NCBI RefSeq assembly: GCF_000961095.1
Contig: NZ_CP011058.1
Location: 3,747,501 to 3,811,500 of the forward strand
Reading direction: 5' to 3'
DNA length: 64,000 bases
Source: Paenibacillus beijingensis
Lineage (GTDB): Bacteria > Bacillota > Bacilli > Paenibacillales > Paenibacillaceae
Both the position numbers and the translations under genes were made by a program. Shown piece by piece: positions 17,124 through 26,415 of this stretch. The notes below the pieces were generated by a model. It did not search any database. It was not told the origin of the DNA and saw only the letters and a program-made list of their open reading frames with translations. Position 1 is the first letter of the stretch. Each line of letters starts with the position of its first letter.

Positions 17124-17141
17124 AATGTAAGCAATTACATT
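17124..17141. promoter_or_regulatory. Second dyad just downstream of the -10 box
   Basis: AATGTAA-GCAA-TTACATT, a perfect 7-bp inverted repeat at the predicted transcription start; a second operator candidate with a different core from 17084-17105. Confidence 0.6.
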
Positions 17142-17179
17142 AAGGGGAACAATATTACCGGTTGAGAGGAAGGATCCGA

Positions 17180-18499
17180 ATGAGAAAGTGGATGCTATTT
17201 ATGATAACGCTTTTATTAAGCGCTGCCATAACGGCATGCGGTAGCGGCAGAAACAACGAAAGCGATACGCAGCCGATGGGAGAAAGCGCTTCCGTAACGA
17301 CCGGCGGCAAGTCGAATATTACGATTCTAATCGGAAAGCCGGAAATCGCAAAGCAATTCGAGCAGATGGCCGGCGAATACAGCAAGATGTATAAAACGAA
17401 CATTACGCTCATCCCTTTGGGCGGGCAGACGGCTTATGAGAAATTGGCCACTCTTTACGCTTCCGGCAATGCGCCGACGATCATGATGCTCGGCTCGGAG
17501 CTTCCCAGCATGAAAGGAAAGCTTCTCGATCTGTCGAATCAGCCGTGGGTAAAGCATGCGCTTCCGGGAACGCTCGATTACGCGAAGGACGGCGATAAAG
17601 TGTACGGCATGCCGGTCAACGTGGAGGCGTTCGGAATGATGTACAATAAAGCGGTTCTCGACAAAGCGGCAGGCGGTTCGTTCGATCCGTCATCCATCAA
17701 GACGCGCGACGATTTGAAAAAGCTGTTCGACCAAATTACGGCTTCCGGTGAAAGCGCCTTCCACTTCTCGCCGATGGATTGGTCTCTTGGCGCCCACTTC
17801 ACAAACATGATGTTTGGGACGCAGTCCGACGACCGCAGCCAGCGCCATCAATTTCTGGCCGATCTGAAAGCCGGCAAAGTAAAGCTGGCGGACAATCCGG
17901 TTTTTAACGGCTGGCTGGACACGTTCGATATGCTGAAGGAATACAATCAGTTCAAGAAAGCGCCGCTCGCTCCCGTCTACGATGACGGTACGCTGGCGCT
18001 GGCCAACGGCAAAGCGGGATTTTGGTTCATGGGGAACTGGGCTTACCCGCAGCTGAAGGAAATCAATCCGCAAGGGCAGTACGGTTTTTTGCCGGTCCCG
18101 ATCAGCGATAACGCCGGCGATTACGGCAACACGCAAATTTCGGCGGGCGTACCATCCTACTGGACCATCGACGCGACCAAGTCGACGCCGCAGCAGCAGA
18201 AAGCGGCCAAAGATTTTCTGAACTGGATGGTCAGCGATCCGCAAGGGCAGGATTATTATGTGAATGAATTCAGCTTCATTCCGGCCTACGACAATTTCAC
18301 GGTCAAACCGGACGATCTGCTTTCGCGAACCGTGATGGAATACCTGGCATCGGGCAAGACGCTCGAAGCGGTGGGATCGTACTTTCCGGCTGACGGCTGG
18401 CCGAATATGGGCGCCACTTTGCAGAAGTATTTGTTCGGCATCATCGACAGGGCCGAGGTTGCCAAAGAATTTGAAGCATACTGGAAAAACGCGAAATAA
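17180..18499 (+). CDS. Sugar ABC transporter substrate-binding lipoprotein
   Basis: Family 1 extracellular solute-binding protein of 439 residues. Signal peptide with lipobox ITAC (C20). The body carries family features such as FEQMAGEYSKMYKTNI and GMMYNKAVLDKA. It is the first gene of the operon. Context (GH32 and GH13 glycosidases) points to sucrose, a fructo-oligosaccharide or a mixed alpha-glucoside as ligand. No ATPase gene is in this operon, so a shared MsmX-type ATPase elsewhere is expected. Confidence 0.93.
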   Translation: MRKWMLFMITLLLSAAITACGSGRNNESDTQPMGESASVTTGGKSNITILIGKPEIAKQFEQMAGEYSKMYKTNITLIPLGGQTAYEKLATLYASGNAPTIMMLGSELPSMKGKLLDLSNQPWVKHALPGTLDYAKDGDKVYGMPVNVEAFGMMYNKAVLDKAAGGSFDPSSIKTRDDLKKLFDQITASGESAFHFSPMDWSLGAHFTNMMFGTQSDDRSQRHQFLADLKAGKVKLADNPVFNGWLDTFDMLKEYNQFKKAPLAPVYDDGTLALANGKAGFWFMGNWAYPQLKEINPQGQYGFLPVPISDNAGDYGNTQISAGVPSYWTIDATKSTPQQQKAAKDFLNWMVSDPQGQDYYVNEFSFIPAYDNFTVKPDDLLSRTVMEYLASGKTLEAVGSYFPADGWPNMGATLQKYLFGIIDRAEVAKEFEAYWKNAK

Positions 18500-18526
18500 T
18501 ACGATTTTCACCGCGGAGGTGTTCCT

Positions 18527-19411
18527 ATGTACAGCGAGGATAAACGGTTGGATAAAATGAAAGCGTTTCTCATGTTTGGCTTTGTGCCCCTGCTCGCATT
18601 CGCGGCGGTCGTCGTCATTCCTTTTGCGGTCGGGGTATACATGACATTTACGCAAACCGACGGCGGCGCGATTACATCGAAATTTGTCGGCGTTGTCAAT
18701 TATGCACAAGCTTTTACCGATCCGCTCTTTTGGAAATCGATGGGCTTCACGCTTGAATATGTCGTATGGAGTCTTGTGCTCACCAACGTCGTCGCATTTC
18801 TGCTGGCGCTGCTCGTGACGAGCGGAATCAAAGGGCAAAACTTTTTCCGGCTCGGCTTCTTTACGCCCAATCTGATCGGCGGTATCATTCTCGGCTTTGT
18901 ATGGCAGTTCATGTTTTCCCGGGTTCTCGTTCAAATCGGCAGCGTGCTCGGCATCGAGCCGCTTTCAACGACGCTGCTCGGCGATCCGGATAAAGCGTTC
19001 TGGGCTTTGCTGATTGTCGGCGTTTGGCAAAATTCCGGTTATATGATGATTATTTATATCGCGGGACTGCAAGGCATCGACAAATCGGTGCTGGAAGCGG
19101 CCAGCATCGACGGAGCCGGGGCGTGGAGACAGCTGATCGGCGTACGCATTCCGCTCATGATGTCGGCTTTCACGATCAGCCTGTTCCTGACGCTTCAGCG
19201 CAGCTTCATGGTGTACGATACGAACCTGTCGCTGACGCAAGGGGGGCCGTTCCGTTCGACGGAGCTGATTTCGATGCACGTCTATAACGAAGCGTTCAAA
19301 AGTTTCAATTACGGAGTCGGCCAAGCGAAAGCGATCGTCCTGTTCGCGGTCGTGGCTCTCATTGCAATCATTCAGGTCAGTGTCATGAAAAGAATGGAGG
19401 TCGAGTCCTGA
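18527..19411 (+). CDS. Sugar ABC transporter permease, MalF type
   Basis: Six-helix permease of 294 residues with the EAA loop (EAASIDGAGAWRQLIGVRIPLM). GGAGG site precedes the ATG. Stop overlaps the next start (TGATG). Works with the following MalG-type permease. Confidence 0.93.
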   Translation: MYSEDKRLDKMKAFLMFGFVPLLAFAAVVVIPFAVGVYMTFTQTDGGAITSKFVGVVNYAQAFTDPLFWKSMGFTLEYVVWSLVLTNVVAFLLALLVTSGIKGQNFFRLGFFTPNLIGGIILGFVWQFMFSRVLVQIGSVLGIEPLSTTLLGDPDKAFWALLIVGVWQNSGYMMIIYIAGLQGIDKSVLEAASIDGAGAWRQLIGVRIPLMMSAFTISLFLTLQRSFMVYDTNLSLTQGGPFRSTELISMHVYNEAFKSFNYGVGQAKAIVLFAVVALIAIIQVSVMKRMEVES

Positions 19412-20238
19412 TGACCCTAGTACAGAATACGCGAAAAACGGTCCTGTTTCTGCTGCTCAGCGTCATGTTTGTCCTTTATATCGTTCCCTTTTTGCTCATT
19501 CTGCTCAATTCGTCCAAGGAGCGGCTGAATGTCATCAGCAGCCCGCTCTCGCTGCCGGCGCAGTTTAATCTGGACAGCTATATCAATGCGTTCCGGGAGA
19601 TGAATTTCCTGAGCGGATTCGCCAATTCGCTGCTCATTACGGTCGTATCCGTCGTTCTTATTATCGTTTTCTCTTCCACGCTGGCGTATTATCTTGTCCG
19701 CTGGAAATCGAGAACGAACAACGTCATTCTGCTTACGCTGGTCGCTTCGATGATCGTTCCTTTTCAGGCGCTCATGATACCGTTTGTGACGATTTACGGC
19801 GGTTTGAACATGCTGAACAGCCCATGGTCGCTCTGCTTCTTTTATTTGGGCTTCGGGGTCAGCCTGGCAACATTTATGTACCACGGCTTCGTCAAAGGAG
19901 TGCCGAAAGATCTCGAGCAAGCCGCTTTCGTCGACGGTGCGACCCGGCTGCAAGTATTTACGCGAGTCGTATTTCCGATTCTGGCACCGGTGACGACAAC
20001 CATCGCGATTTTGGACGTGCTGTGGATCTGGAACGATTTCCTCTTGCCTTCGCTGGTGCTCGTGTCGCAGGATCACCGGACGCTGCCGCTGTCGACGTTT
20101 TATTTCTTCGGAACCTATACGTCCAATTATAACGAAGCGATGGCCGCACTCGTGCTGTCGATCATTCCGATCATCGCGTTCTATCTTGCGATGCAGAAGA
20201 AGATTATCAACGGTGTCATGGAAGGAGCGGTGAAATAA
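19411..20238 (+). CDS. Sugar ABC transporter permease, MalG type
   Basis: Second permease, 275 residues, with EAA loop EQAAFVDGATRLQVFTRVVFPIL and six predicted helices. Translationally coupled to the preceding permease; the GH32 gene starts directly after its stop. Confidence 0.93.
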   Translation: MTLVQNTRKTVLFLLLSVMFVLYIVPFLLILLNSSKERLNVISSPLSLPAQFNLDSYINAFREMNFLSGFANSLLITVVSVVLIIVFSSTLAYYLVRWKSRTNNVILLTLVASMIVPFQALMIPFVTIYGGLNMLNSPWSLCFFYLGFGVSLATFMYHGFVKGVPKDLEQAAFVDGATRLQVFTRVVFPILAPVTTTIAILDVLWIWNDFLLPSLVLVSQDHRTLPLSTFYFFGTYTSNYNEAMAALVLSIIPIIAFYLAMQKKIINGVMEGAVK

Positions 20239-21783
20239 TTGGCGGAAGGGGAAAAGCTTGATCAGCATCGGCAGCAAATCGCAAAGGCGACCCGTTCGGT
20301 GATGAACGTCCGGGAGATGGTCGCCCGGGATTATTGGCGGCCCTTATACCACCTCTCTCCGACGGCTAATTGGATGAACGATCCGAACGGGTTTTGTTAC
20401 TTTCAAGGCTGCTACCATTTGTTTTACCAGCATCATCCGTATTCGCCTTTGTGGGACAATATGCACTGGGGACATTTTCGCAGCCGCGATCTCGTGACAT
20501 GGGAGGATCTCCCCATCGCTCTTGCACCGGGGAACGATTACGACCGGGACGGCTGTTTCTCCGGCAGCGCCATGGAGAAGGACGGCAAGCTGTATTTGAT
20601 GTATACCGGCAATGTATGGACCGGTCCCGATCGGGATAAGGATTTGGCGCAGGTTCAATGTCTTGCGGTTAGCGGTGACGGCGTCTTTTTCGATAAATGG
20701 GAAGGAAATCCGGTGATCGCGCAAGCGCCGGAAGGGGAAAACATTCATCCGAATCATTTCCGCGACCCGAAAGTATGGAAGCATGGGGACGACTATTACT
20801 GCGTGCTCGGTTCGCGGACGCTGGAGCATCGGGGACAGATTGTTCTTTACAAGTCCGCGGATATGATGAACTGGACTTATCTAGGCGTTGCGGCCGGAAG
20901 CGAAGAAAACGGGGGCTATATGTGGGAGTGCCCCGATCTGTTCGAAATGGGCGGACGCGACGTGCTTGTATTGTCGCCGCAAGGAGTGAAGCCGGAAGGG
21001 GACAAATACCATAACCTTCATCAAGCGGGGTATATGATGGGCAAGCTCGATTACGAGAGCGGCAAGTTCGAGCACGGCCCGTTCAAAATGCTCGATTACG
21101 GCTTTGATTTTTACGCGCCCCAGACGATGGAGGATCCCGAGGGACGGCGCATTCTGATCGCCTGGATGGCGATGTGGGAGAGCGCCATGCCCGAGCAGGC
21201 CCGTCAATGGGCAGGAGCGATGACGCTTCCCCGCCAGCTCGTGATGGAGGAAGGGAAGCTTCGCTGCCGGCCTGTCCGGGAGCTGAGCCGGCTCCGCCGC
21301 GGCGAAACGGCTTATGAAAATGTGGTCGTTAAAGGTGAGACGGAACTGGACGGAGTGACGGGCGATTGCTTTGAAATGGAGCTTCTGCTCGACGTCTCGG
21401 AAGCGGACCGGGCCGGGATCAAGCTCCGGGTCGGTGAAGCGTCGCAGGAAGAAACCGTCCTCACTTATAACAAGGAGGAGGGCAAGCTTATTCTCGACCG
21501 GAACCGGTCCGGCCAAGGTCCCGGAGGCATCCGGAAAGCGCCGGTGGAGCCGGATGGAGGCTTGCTGCGCCTGCACCTGTTCGTCGACCGTTCTTCCGTT
21601 GAAGTGTTCGTTCAGGACGGGGAGAAAGTGATGACGGCGCGCATCTACCCCGATGAACGGTCGAAAGGAGTAAGTTTTTTTGCGGAAGGATCGATGAAGA
21701 TTGTCCGGTTGCAGAAGTGGGATTTGGAGCGGAGCGTCGGCAATCCGGCACCGGAGACGAATGATGCGACCCGGCTTGCGTAA
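20239..21783 (+). CDS. GH32 beta-fructosidase (sucrose or sucrose-6-phosphate hydrolase type)
   Basis: Glycoside hydrolase family 32, 514 residues, cytoplasmic (no signal peptide). Five-bladed propeller with nucleophile D48 in WMNDPNG, transition-state stabiliser in RDP (175-177), and acid/base E230 in ECPD; a C-terminal beta-sandwich ends near LFVDRSSVEVFVQDGE. It hydrolyses the beta-fructoside bond of sucrose or fructo-oligosaccharides. Start is TTG directly after the permease stop, with GGAG 11 bases upstream. Since import is by ABC transporter, not by PTS, unphosphorylated sucrose or oligofructose is the likely substrate. Confidence 0.92.
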   Translation: MAEGEKLDQHRQQIAKATRSVMNVREMVARDYWRPLYHLSPTANWMNDPNGFCYFQGCYHLFYQHHPYSPLWDNMHWGHFRSRDLVTWEDLPIALAPGNDYDRDGCFSGSAMEKDGKLYLMYTGNVWTGPDRDKDLAQVQCLAVSGDGVFFDKWEGNPVIAQAPEGENIHPNHFRDPKVWKHGDDYYCVLGSRTLEHRGQIVLYKSADMMNWTYLGVAAGSEENGGYMWECPDLFEMGGRDVLVLSPQGVKPEGDKYHNLHQAGYMMGKLDYESGKFEHGPFKMLDYGFDFYAPQTMEDPEGRRILIAWMAMWESAMPEQARQWAGAMTLPRQLVMEEGKLRCRPVRELSRLRRGETAYENVVVKGETELDGVTGDCFEMELLLDVSEADRAGIKLRVGEASQEETVLTYNKEEGKLILDRNRSGQGPGGIRKAPVEPDGGLLRLHLFVDRSSVEVFVQDGEKVMTARIYPDERSKGVSFFAEGSMKIVRLQKWDLERSVGNPAPETNDATRLA

Positions 21784-21821
21784 GTCAAGCGGACGGCGTG
21801 AAGAACGGAGGCAAGCGGGAG

Positions 21822-23516
21822 ATGGGAAATAACGCGGTGATCGAAAACAACGGTATGGCGGAAAACGATCATTGGTGGAAAGAAAGCGTCGTCTATCAGA
21901 TCTATCCGCGGAGCTTCCAGGATACGAACGGCGACGGAATCGGAGATTTGCGGGGCGTCATCAGCCGTCTGGGCTATTTGCACGATCTCGGTATCGATGT
22001 GATCTGGCTCTGTCCGGTATACGATTCGCCGAATGACGACAACGGCTACGATATCCGTGATTATGAGCAAATATTGGATGAATTCGGCACGATGACCGAT
22101 ATGGACGAGCTGCTGACGGAAGCCGGGAAATACGGCATCCGCATCATCATGGACCTGGTGGCCAACCATACTTCGGACGAGCATGCCTGGTTTATCGAAT
22201 CCCGGAGCTCGCTGGACAACCCGAAACGCGACTGGTACATTTGGAAACCGGGCAAGGACGGGAAGGAACCGACGAACTGGGAATCCATCTTCGGCGGATC
22301 GGTTTGGGAGTATGACGAGCGCACCGGCGAGTATTATTTTCACGCTTTTTCCAAAAAGCAGCCGGATTTGAATTGGGAAAATCCCGAGGTCCGGCAGGCC
22401 ATATACCGGATGATGGAGAGGTGGATCGACAAGGGGATTGCGGGTTTTCGTGTGGACGCGATTACGTTCATCAAGAAGGACCAGATGTACCCGCAGCTGC
22501 CGGCGGATGAAAACCGCGCGCTTGCTCCGCTGAATGCGGGGTGCCTGAACCAGCCGGGCATTCTCGATTTTTTGCGGGAGATGAACCGCGAGGTGCTGAA
22601 GGCCCGCAACGTCATGACGGTGGCGGAGGCGCCGGGCGTTCCGGTGGAGCAGGTGCCGGAATATTTGGATGAGAACAGCGGCGTGTTCACGATGCTGTTC
22701 CAATTCGACCACGTCGATCTGGATATGAAACCGCACACGAAAGCCGTGTACCATCCTTGGAAGCTGACCGATTTTAAAAGGGAGCTGTCGAAGTGGCAGG
22801 CCGAGAACGGCAAATACGGATGGCTGGCGTTATATTTGGAAAATCACGATCATGTGCGCTCGGTATCGAAATTCGGAAACGACGGGGCGTATCGCGTCCA
22901 ATCGGCCCAAATGCTGGCAGCTTACTATTTTCTGATGCGGGGAACGCCGTTTATTTATCAGGGACAGGAAATCGGCATGACGAACGGCCCGTTCGATTCG
23001 GTCGATGAATACCGGGATATCCAAAGCCTGCAAATTTATCGCGAAGAGCGGGCGCTGGGGCGGCCGGAGCAGGAGATCATGGACTATTTGGCCAAAAGGA
23101 GCCGCGATCAAGGCCGCACGCCGATGCAGTGGAACAGCGGACCGGAGGCGGGTTTTACGACCGGCAAGCCGTGGCTTAAAGTGAATCCGAACAGCCGGAC
23201 GATCAATGTCGAATCGGAATTGGCGGATGAGCATTCCGTGCTTCATTTCTACCGCCGGCTGATCAAGCTTCGCCGCGGCAGCAAAGCGCTTGTTCATGGC
23301 GGTTATGAGGAAATCTTTGCGGATTCCGAACAAATCGGCGGATATAGGCGGTCTTACGGCGGCGAACGCTGGACGGTGCTGTGCAATTTTACGGATCAGA
23401 AAGTGCCGGTACCGATGCCGGATGCGCAGCATCTGGTGCTCTCCAACGTGACGGGTGAGCGGGAAGCGGGCGTCATGCAGCCGTACGAGGCGTCGATCTT
23501 CAAGGAAACGCTGTAA
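21822..23516 (+). CDS. GH13 alpha-glucosidase (oligo-1,6-glucosidase/sucrase subgroup)
   Basis: Cytoplasmic alpha-amylase-family enzyme of 564 residues. Catalytic D212 in GFRVDA, E269 in VAEAPG, and D343 in ENHDH; the QPDLNWENP signature of alpha-glucosidases is present. The residue after the nucleophile is Ala; in characterised relatives Val there goes with alpha-1,6 activity and Ala/Thr with alpha-1,4. The start at 21822 (GGAGG 10 bases upstream) is preferred to GTG 21798, which has no ribosome site. Last gene of the operon. Together with GH32 it suggests use of sugars with both fructosyl and alpha-glucosyl bonds. Confidence 0.9.
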   Translation: MGNNAVIENNGMAENDHWWKESVVYQIYPRSFQDTNGDGIGDLRGVISRLGYLHDLGIDVIWLCPVYDSPNDDNGYDIRDYEQILDEFGTMTDMDELLTEAGKYGIRIIMDLVANHTSDEHAWFIESRSSLDNPKRDWYIWKPGKDGKEPTNWESIFGGSVWEYDERTGEYYFHAFSKKQPDLNWENPEVRQAIYRMMERWIDKGIAGFRVDAITFIKKDQMYPQLPADENRALAPLNAGCLNQPGILDFLREMNREVLKARNVMTVAEAPGVPVEQVPEYLDENSGVFTMLFQFDHVDLDMKPHTKAVYHPWKLTDFKRELSKWQAENGKYGWLALYLENHDHVRSVSKFGNDGAYRVQSAQMLAAYYFLMRGTPFIYQGQEIGMTNGPFDSVDEYRDIQSLQIYREERALGRPEQEIMDYLAKRSRDQGRTPMQWNSGPEAGFTTGKPWLKVNPNSRTINVESELADEHSVLHFYRRLIKLRRGSKALVHGGYEEIFADSEQIGGYRRSYGGERWTVLCNFTDQKVPVPMPDAQHLVLSNVTGEREAGVMQPYEASIFKETL

Positions 23517-23523
23517 CGTTATC

Positions 23524-23575
23524 GGGGGCCTTTTCCGAATGGATGTTTCATCCGTTGGAGAAGGCCCCCTTTTTC
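23524..23575 (+). terminator. Intrinsic terminator of the sugar operon
   Basis: GGGGGCCTTTTCC stem pairing with GGAGAAGGCCCCC, followed by TTTTT. Confidence 0.85.
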
Positions 23576-23737
23576 GATGTTGATCGGAGAAAGGATTGGG
23601 TATCCTATTGGGGGTTTTTCCGCAAAAATATAGAAAATAAACTTATTGCAAGAAAATATTGAAAACGCTAGAGGTCTGTGGTGGCGATTTGCTCCCGCGC
23701 CTTTACCCGCTTTGAGTGGCAAGGAGTGAACGGCTTG

Positions 23738-24827
23738 ATGAAAAAAGCGGTCGAATCCCGGATCGAACTTTGGAAATTTCCTTCCATCCTATTGGTTGGA
23801 ATTGGAATTTCAAACATTGGGGATTGGATTTATTTGATTGCACTTAATTTAATCGTATTAGATAAAACAGGCTCGCAATTGGCGGTTGCTGTGCTCTATA
23901 TTATTAAACCTACGGCTTCGTTAGTAACGAATTTTTGGACCGGAAGCTTGATTGACCGAATAAATAAGCGCAAACTGATGATTGTGCTGGATATGATTCG
24001 AGCATGCTGCGTTTTTGATCGGACCCGCTGTAGCCGGACTGCTTTTCTTAATTGGCACCCCCATATTTGCAATCTATATAACGGCACTAGCCTTTTTTCT
24101 ATCGGGTATTGCTATCTTTTTCATGCCGAATGTGGAGGGACAAGAAGCTGCTGATTGGACAAAGGGGCGTTCCACCCTTGACTTATTAAGAAACGATTGG
24201 AATGAAGTGATTCGGTTTAGCAGGCAAAACAAATATGTGATGTCCATTTATTTTTTGTTTGCGTTTGTCATGGTGATGGCCTCGGCAGTGGATTCGCTTG
24301 AAGCTGCTTTTTCCAAACAAGTTCTTGGTCTGTCCAACAGTGAATACGGCTTTCTGGTAAGTATAGCAGGAATAGGCATCATAAGCGGTGCGATAATCAA
24401 TACAATCATCGTGAAGAGAATGCCGGTTTCCATTTTAATCGGGATCGGTTCGTTATTTGTGTCGATCGGTTATCTCATCTATGCATTTTCCGCTTCATTT
24501 TCAGCCGCTGCAATCGGGTTTTATGTTCTTGTCTTTTTTCTTTCATTTGCCAACACAGGATTTTCAACCTTCTATCAAGATCATATAACCGCCGGCATGA
24601 TGGGGCGAGTGACCAGCATTTACGGGCTGATACAATCGGTATTTACTGTTATCGTTACGATGGCTTTTGGTTTCGCTGCTCAGCTTATGCCGCTTCAGCA
24701 TGTTGTCCTTGCAGGCGTTCTGATGATGCTGATGATCAGCATTGCGTTGTGCGTCTGTAACTTTCAGCCCACCAGAAGCTCCTTCTATAGAAGGAATGAA
24801 ACCGCTAACTCAATCATTGAAGAATAG
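23738..24827 (+). pseudogene. MFS transporter with internal deletion and frameshift
   Basis: The first part (23738 to about 24010) reads as the first helices of a major-facilitator exporter of the macrolide-efflux-like group, up to DMIRACCV. From about 24015 the following frame continues as LIGPAVAGLLFLIG and then six to eight helices to a normal end. Roughly 90-100 codons normally found between these points are missing, and the two parts are out of frame. The sequence is AT-richer than its neighbours. It is probably inactive; a re-initiated C-terminal half is possible but unlikely to transport. Confidence 0.75.
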
Positions 24828-24964
24828 CCGCAGCATGCCCGTCCCAATTCCGGGAGAAAGAGAGGGTCAGATCCAGGAGGCCGGACAAAAGAAAGAGCGC
24901 CGTTCCCGGGCCGGGCAAGCTTACAGCGAAATCGAATAAAAGAATTCTCGAAAGGGGAATCCGA

Positions 24965-25112
24965 ATGATCGTTATCAGCTCCTGTTTGGCGGGACTCACC
25001 ACCCGGTACGATGGACGAGACAACGGCCGCCCTGCTGCGGCGCCACGGCATCGAGGTGTACTCGGAAAATAACTTTCCGGAGCTCCTGGAGCGGTTGAGA
25101 GCGGAGCAGTGA
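24965..25112 (+). pseudogene. DUF523 family gene with a large internal deletion
   Basis: The start reads MIVISSCLAGLTTRYDG, the typical N-terminus of DUF523 proteins. After about 16 codons the sequence jumps, out of frame, to a C-terminal piece (LLRRHGIEVYSENNFPELLERL). Proteins of this family are about 150 residues, so about 100 are missing. The second such deletion within 1 kb. Confidence 0.65.
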
Positions 25113-25196
25113 GATCCGTTTGCGAGTCGCGCCAACCATCACCTCCTGATGATTCAAATCCGGCATCATGCTATAATTCGACTAGAGGTGAGGGAT

Positions 25197-25457
25197 ATGG
25201 CCAAGAAAAAGGGACGCCAGCAGGCTCCGCAGCCTGCCGAACAGCATAAGCCTGCTACGCTGAAGGATTTGCTCAGCTCCGAGACGCTGGATAAGCTGAA
25301 GAATCAGGCAGCTTCAATGAAAGCGGAGGAAGAGAAGCGCAAGGAGGAAGCCCGGCGAAAGGCAGAGGAAGCCCGGGCGGCGGAGCAGAAACGGCGCGAG
25401 AACGATTTTGCCTATTTGCTTGAAAACAGCGGTATGGACTGGAAGAAATATAAATAA
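25197..25457 (+). CDS. YqkE family protein (DUF3886)
   Basis: Small protein of 86 residues: a Pro/Gln-rich start, a long charged helix (about 30-65) rich in Lys/Glu/Ala and probably coiled coil, and the conserved C-terminus FAYLLENSGMDWKKYK. The ATG follows AGAGGTGAGGG; a TATAAT lies at 25172-25177. Function unknown in the family. Confidence 0.8.
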   Translation: MAKKKGRQQAPQPAEQHKPATLKDLLSSETLDKLKNQAASMKAEEEKRKEEARRKAEEARAAEQKRRENDFAYLLENSGMDWKKYK

Positions 25458-25525
25458 CAATCAAGCATCAACCATTGTACCGCCGCCGAAAGCTGCAATC
25501 GCTCCGCACGAAGGGTAATTTTTGA

Positions 25526-25709
25526 AAAACCTGCGTTTGTACATCTTTTTTCTTTTTATTTATCGATTATGTTAAAATTCCTGCAAAGATACATTTTTTT
25601 GCCGGCCAAATCTCGGTTCAGGCAAAAAATGCCCGGAATTCCTGTACAATTGCAGGTTTTCCCTCGACATGCGATTTCGACCGATAATACCTGCACATTT
25701 GCAGGTTTG
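25526..25709. repeat. Cluster of four CCTGCA/TGCAGG short repeats
   Basis: Related units at 25526-25545, 25575-25600, 25637-25660 and 25688-25709, each with CCTG(C/T)A, about 8 bases, and GTACAT or TGCAGG; the last two are hairpins. They lie in the 575-base gap between 25458 and 26032, which has no supported gene. They resemble an interspersed repeat family rather than a regulatory site. Confidence 0.5.
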
Positions 25710-25716
25710 CGAGGAA

Positions 25717-25761
25717 GGACCTCCAACTCCGCTTTGCCAGCGGCGAACTGGAGGTCCTTTT
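25717..25761 (+). terminator. Intrinsic terminator after the repeat cluster
   Basis: GGACCTCCA (25717-25725) pairs with TGGAGGTCC (25749-25757), then TTTT. No gene ends just upstream except the DUF3886 gene 260 bases away, so it may end that transcript or a non-coding one. Confidence 0.6.
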
Positions 25762-26032
25762 GCGTCACATTTCGGACGAGCTCATTCATGTGAACCGTTA
25801 TGAGACTGCCTCTTTCCGATAGCTCTTGCATCCTCGTTGAATAAGAAGCGGATTCCAGGAGCGGCAGCGGGAAACCGGGCTCCTCGCGAGGTGCGACGGC
25901 GCGTGATGGCTGTGAGCTGTTTCAAAGCGCAGTCGGGATGGTTATGTAGAAAGGGAGCGCGGCGGAGCGGGCAAATGAAGCGGCGCGAAAACGCCGTCAC
26001 ACCGTCACAATAGAAGCAACAGGAGGATGACA

Positions 26033-26284
26033 ATGTCTGCAATCGAGCAATGGTTTCAATACAGTTATATGACCGGTCTGAGCGAGCTTCATGAGATTGA
26101 TTTTGCGCTGACGGAGCTGCGGATTTATTTGAATCGCACCCCCGAAGACGATATGGCGATCCGGCAATTGAAACAATTGACGGAGAAAAGAGAGCAAATT
26201 GCAAGCAAGCTCGCATCCGACTGCAAAAGTCTTCAACAGGCTGCTGTAAATGAAGCGGATGTTCCGCCGGACAGTCGGATATGA
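26033..26284 (+). CDS. CotJB-like spore coat protein (orphan paralogue)
   Basis: Eighty-three residues resembling CotJB: the segment LSELHEIDFALTELRIYLNRTPEDDMAIRQLKQL lines up with EELQQLDFALVELNLYLDTHPGDLQALQQFNQL of the true CotJB at 60484. It lacks the Trp/Pro-rich C-terminus of that protein. ATG 26033 is 6 bases from AGGAGG; ATG 26027 abuts it and is rejected. It has no cotJA or cotJC beside it. A coat role is inferred from homology. Confidence 0.75.
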   Translation: MSAIEQWFQYSYMTGLSELHEIDFALTELRIYLNRTPEDDMAIRQLKQLTEKREQIASKLASDCKSLQQAAVNEADVPPDSRI

Positions 26285-26287
26285 TCG

Positions 26288-26415
26288 ATGCAGCCAGCGC
26301 TGACGTCCAGCCGATCTGACATCCAGCCGACGCTGACGTCCAGCCGGCGCTGCCGTCATCCTGATTTAACGTCCAGCCGACGCTGACGTCCGGCCGATCT
26401 GACATCCAGCGGGCG
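26288..26415. repeat. Tandem array of 16-17-base units
   Basis: Seven imperfect copies related to CAGCCGACGCTGACGTC and CAGCCGATCTGACATC, the two variants alternating, directly after the cotJB-like gene. An array of this kind often varies in length between strains. Confidence 0.75.

Noticed and set aside
21645..22754. 369-residue minus-strand frame across the GH32/GH13 junction
   Set aside because: Both plus-strand genes have full catalytic motifs; the frame is a shadow.
26288..26415. CRISPR array
   Set aside because: Units of 16-17 bases follow each other without spacers, and there are no cas genes; it is a simple tandem repeat.
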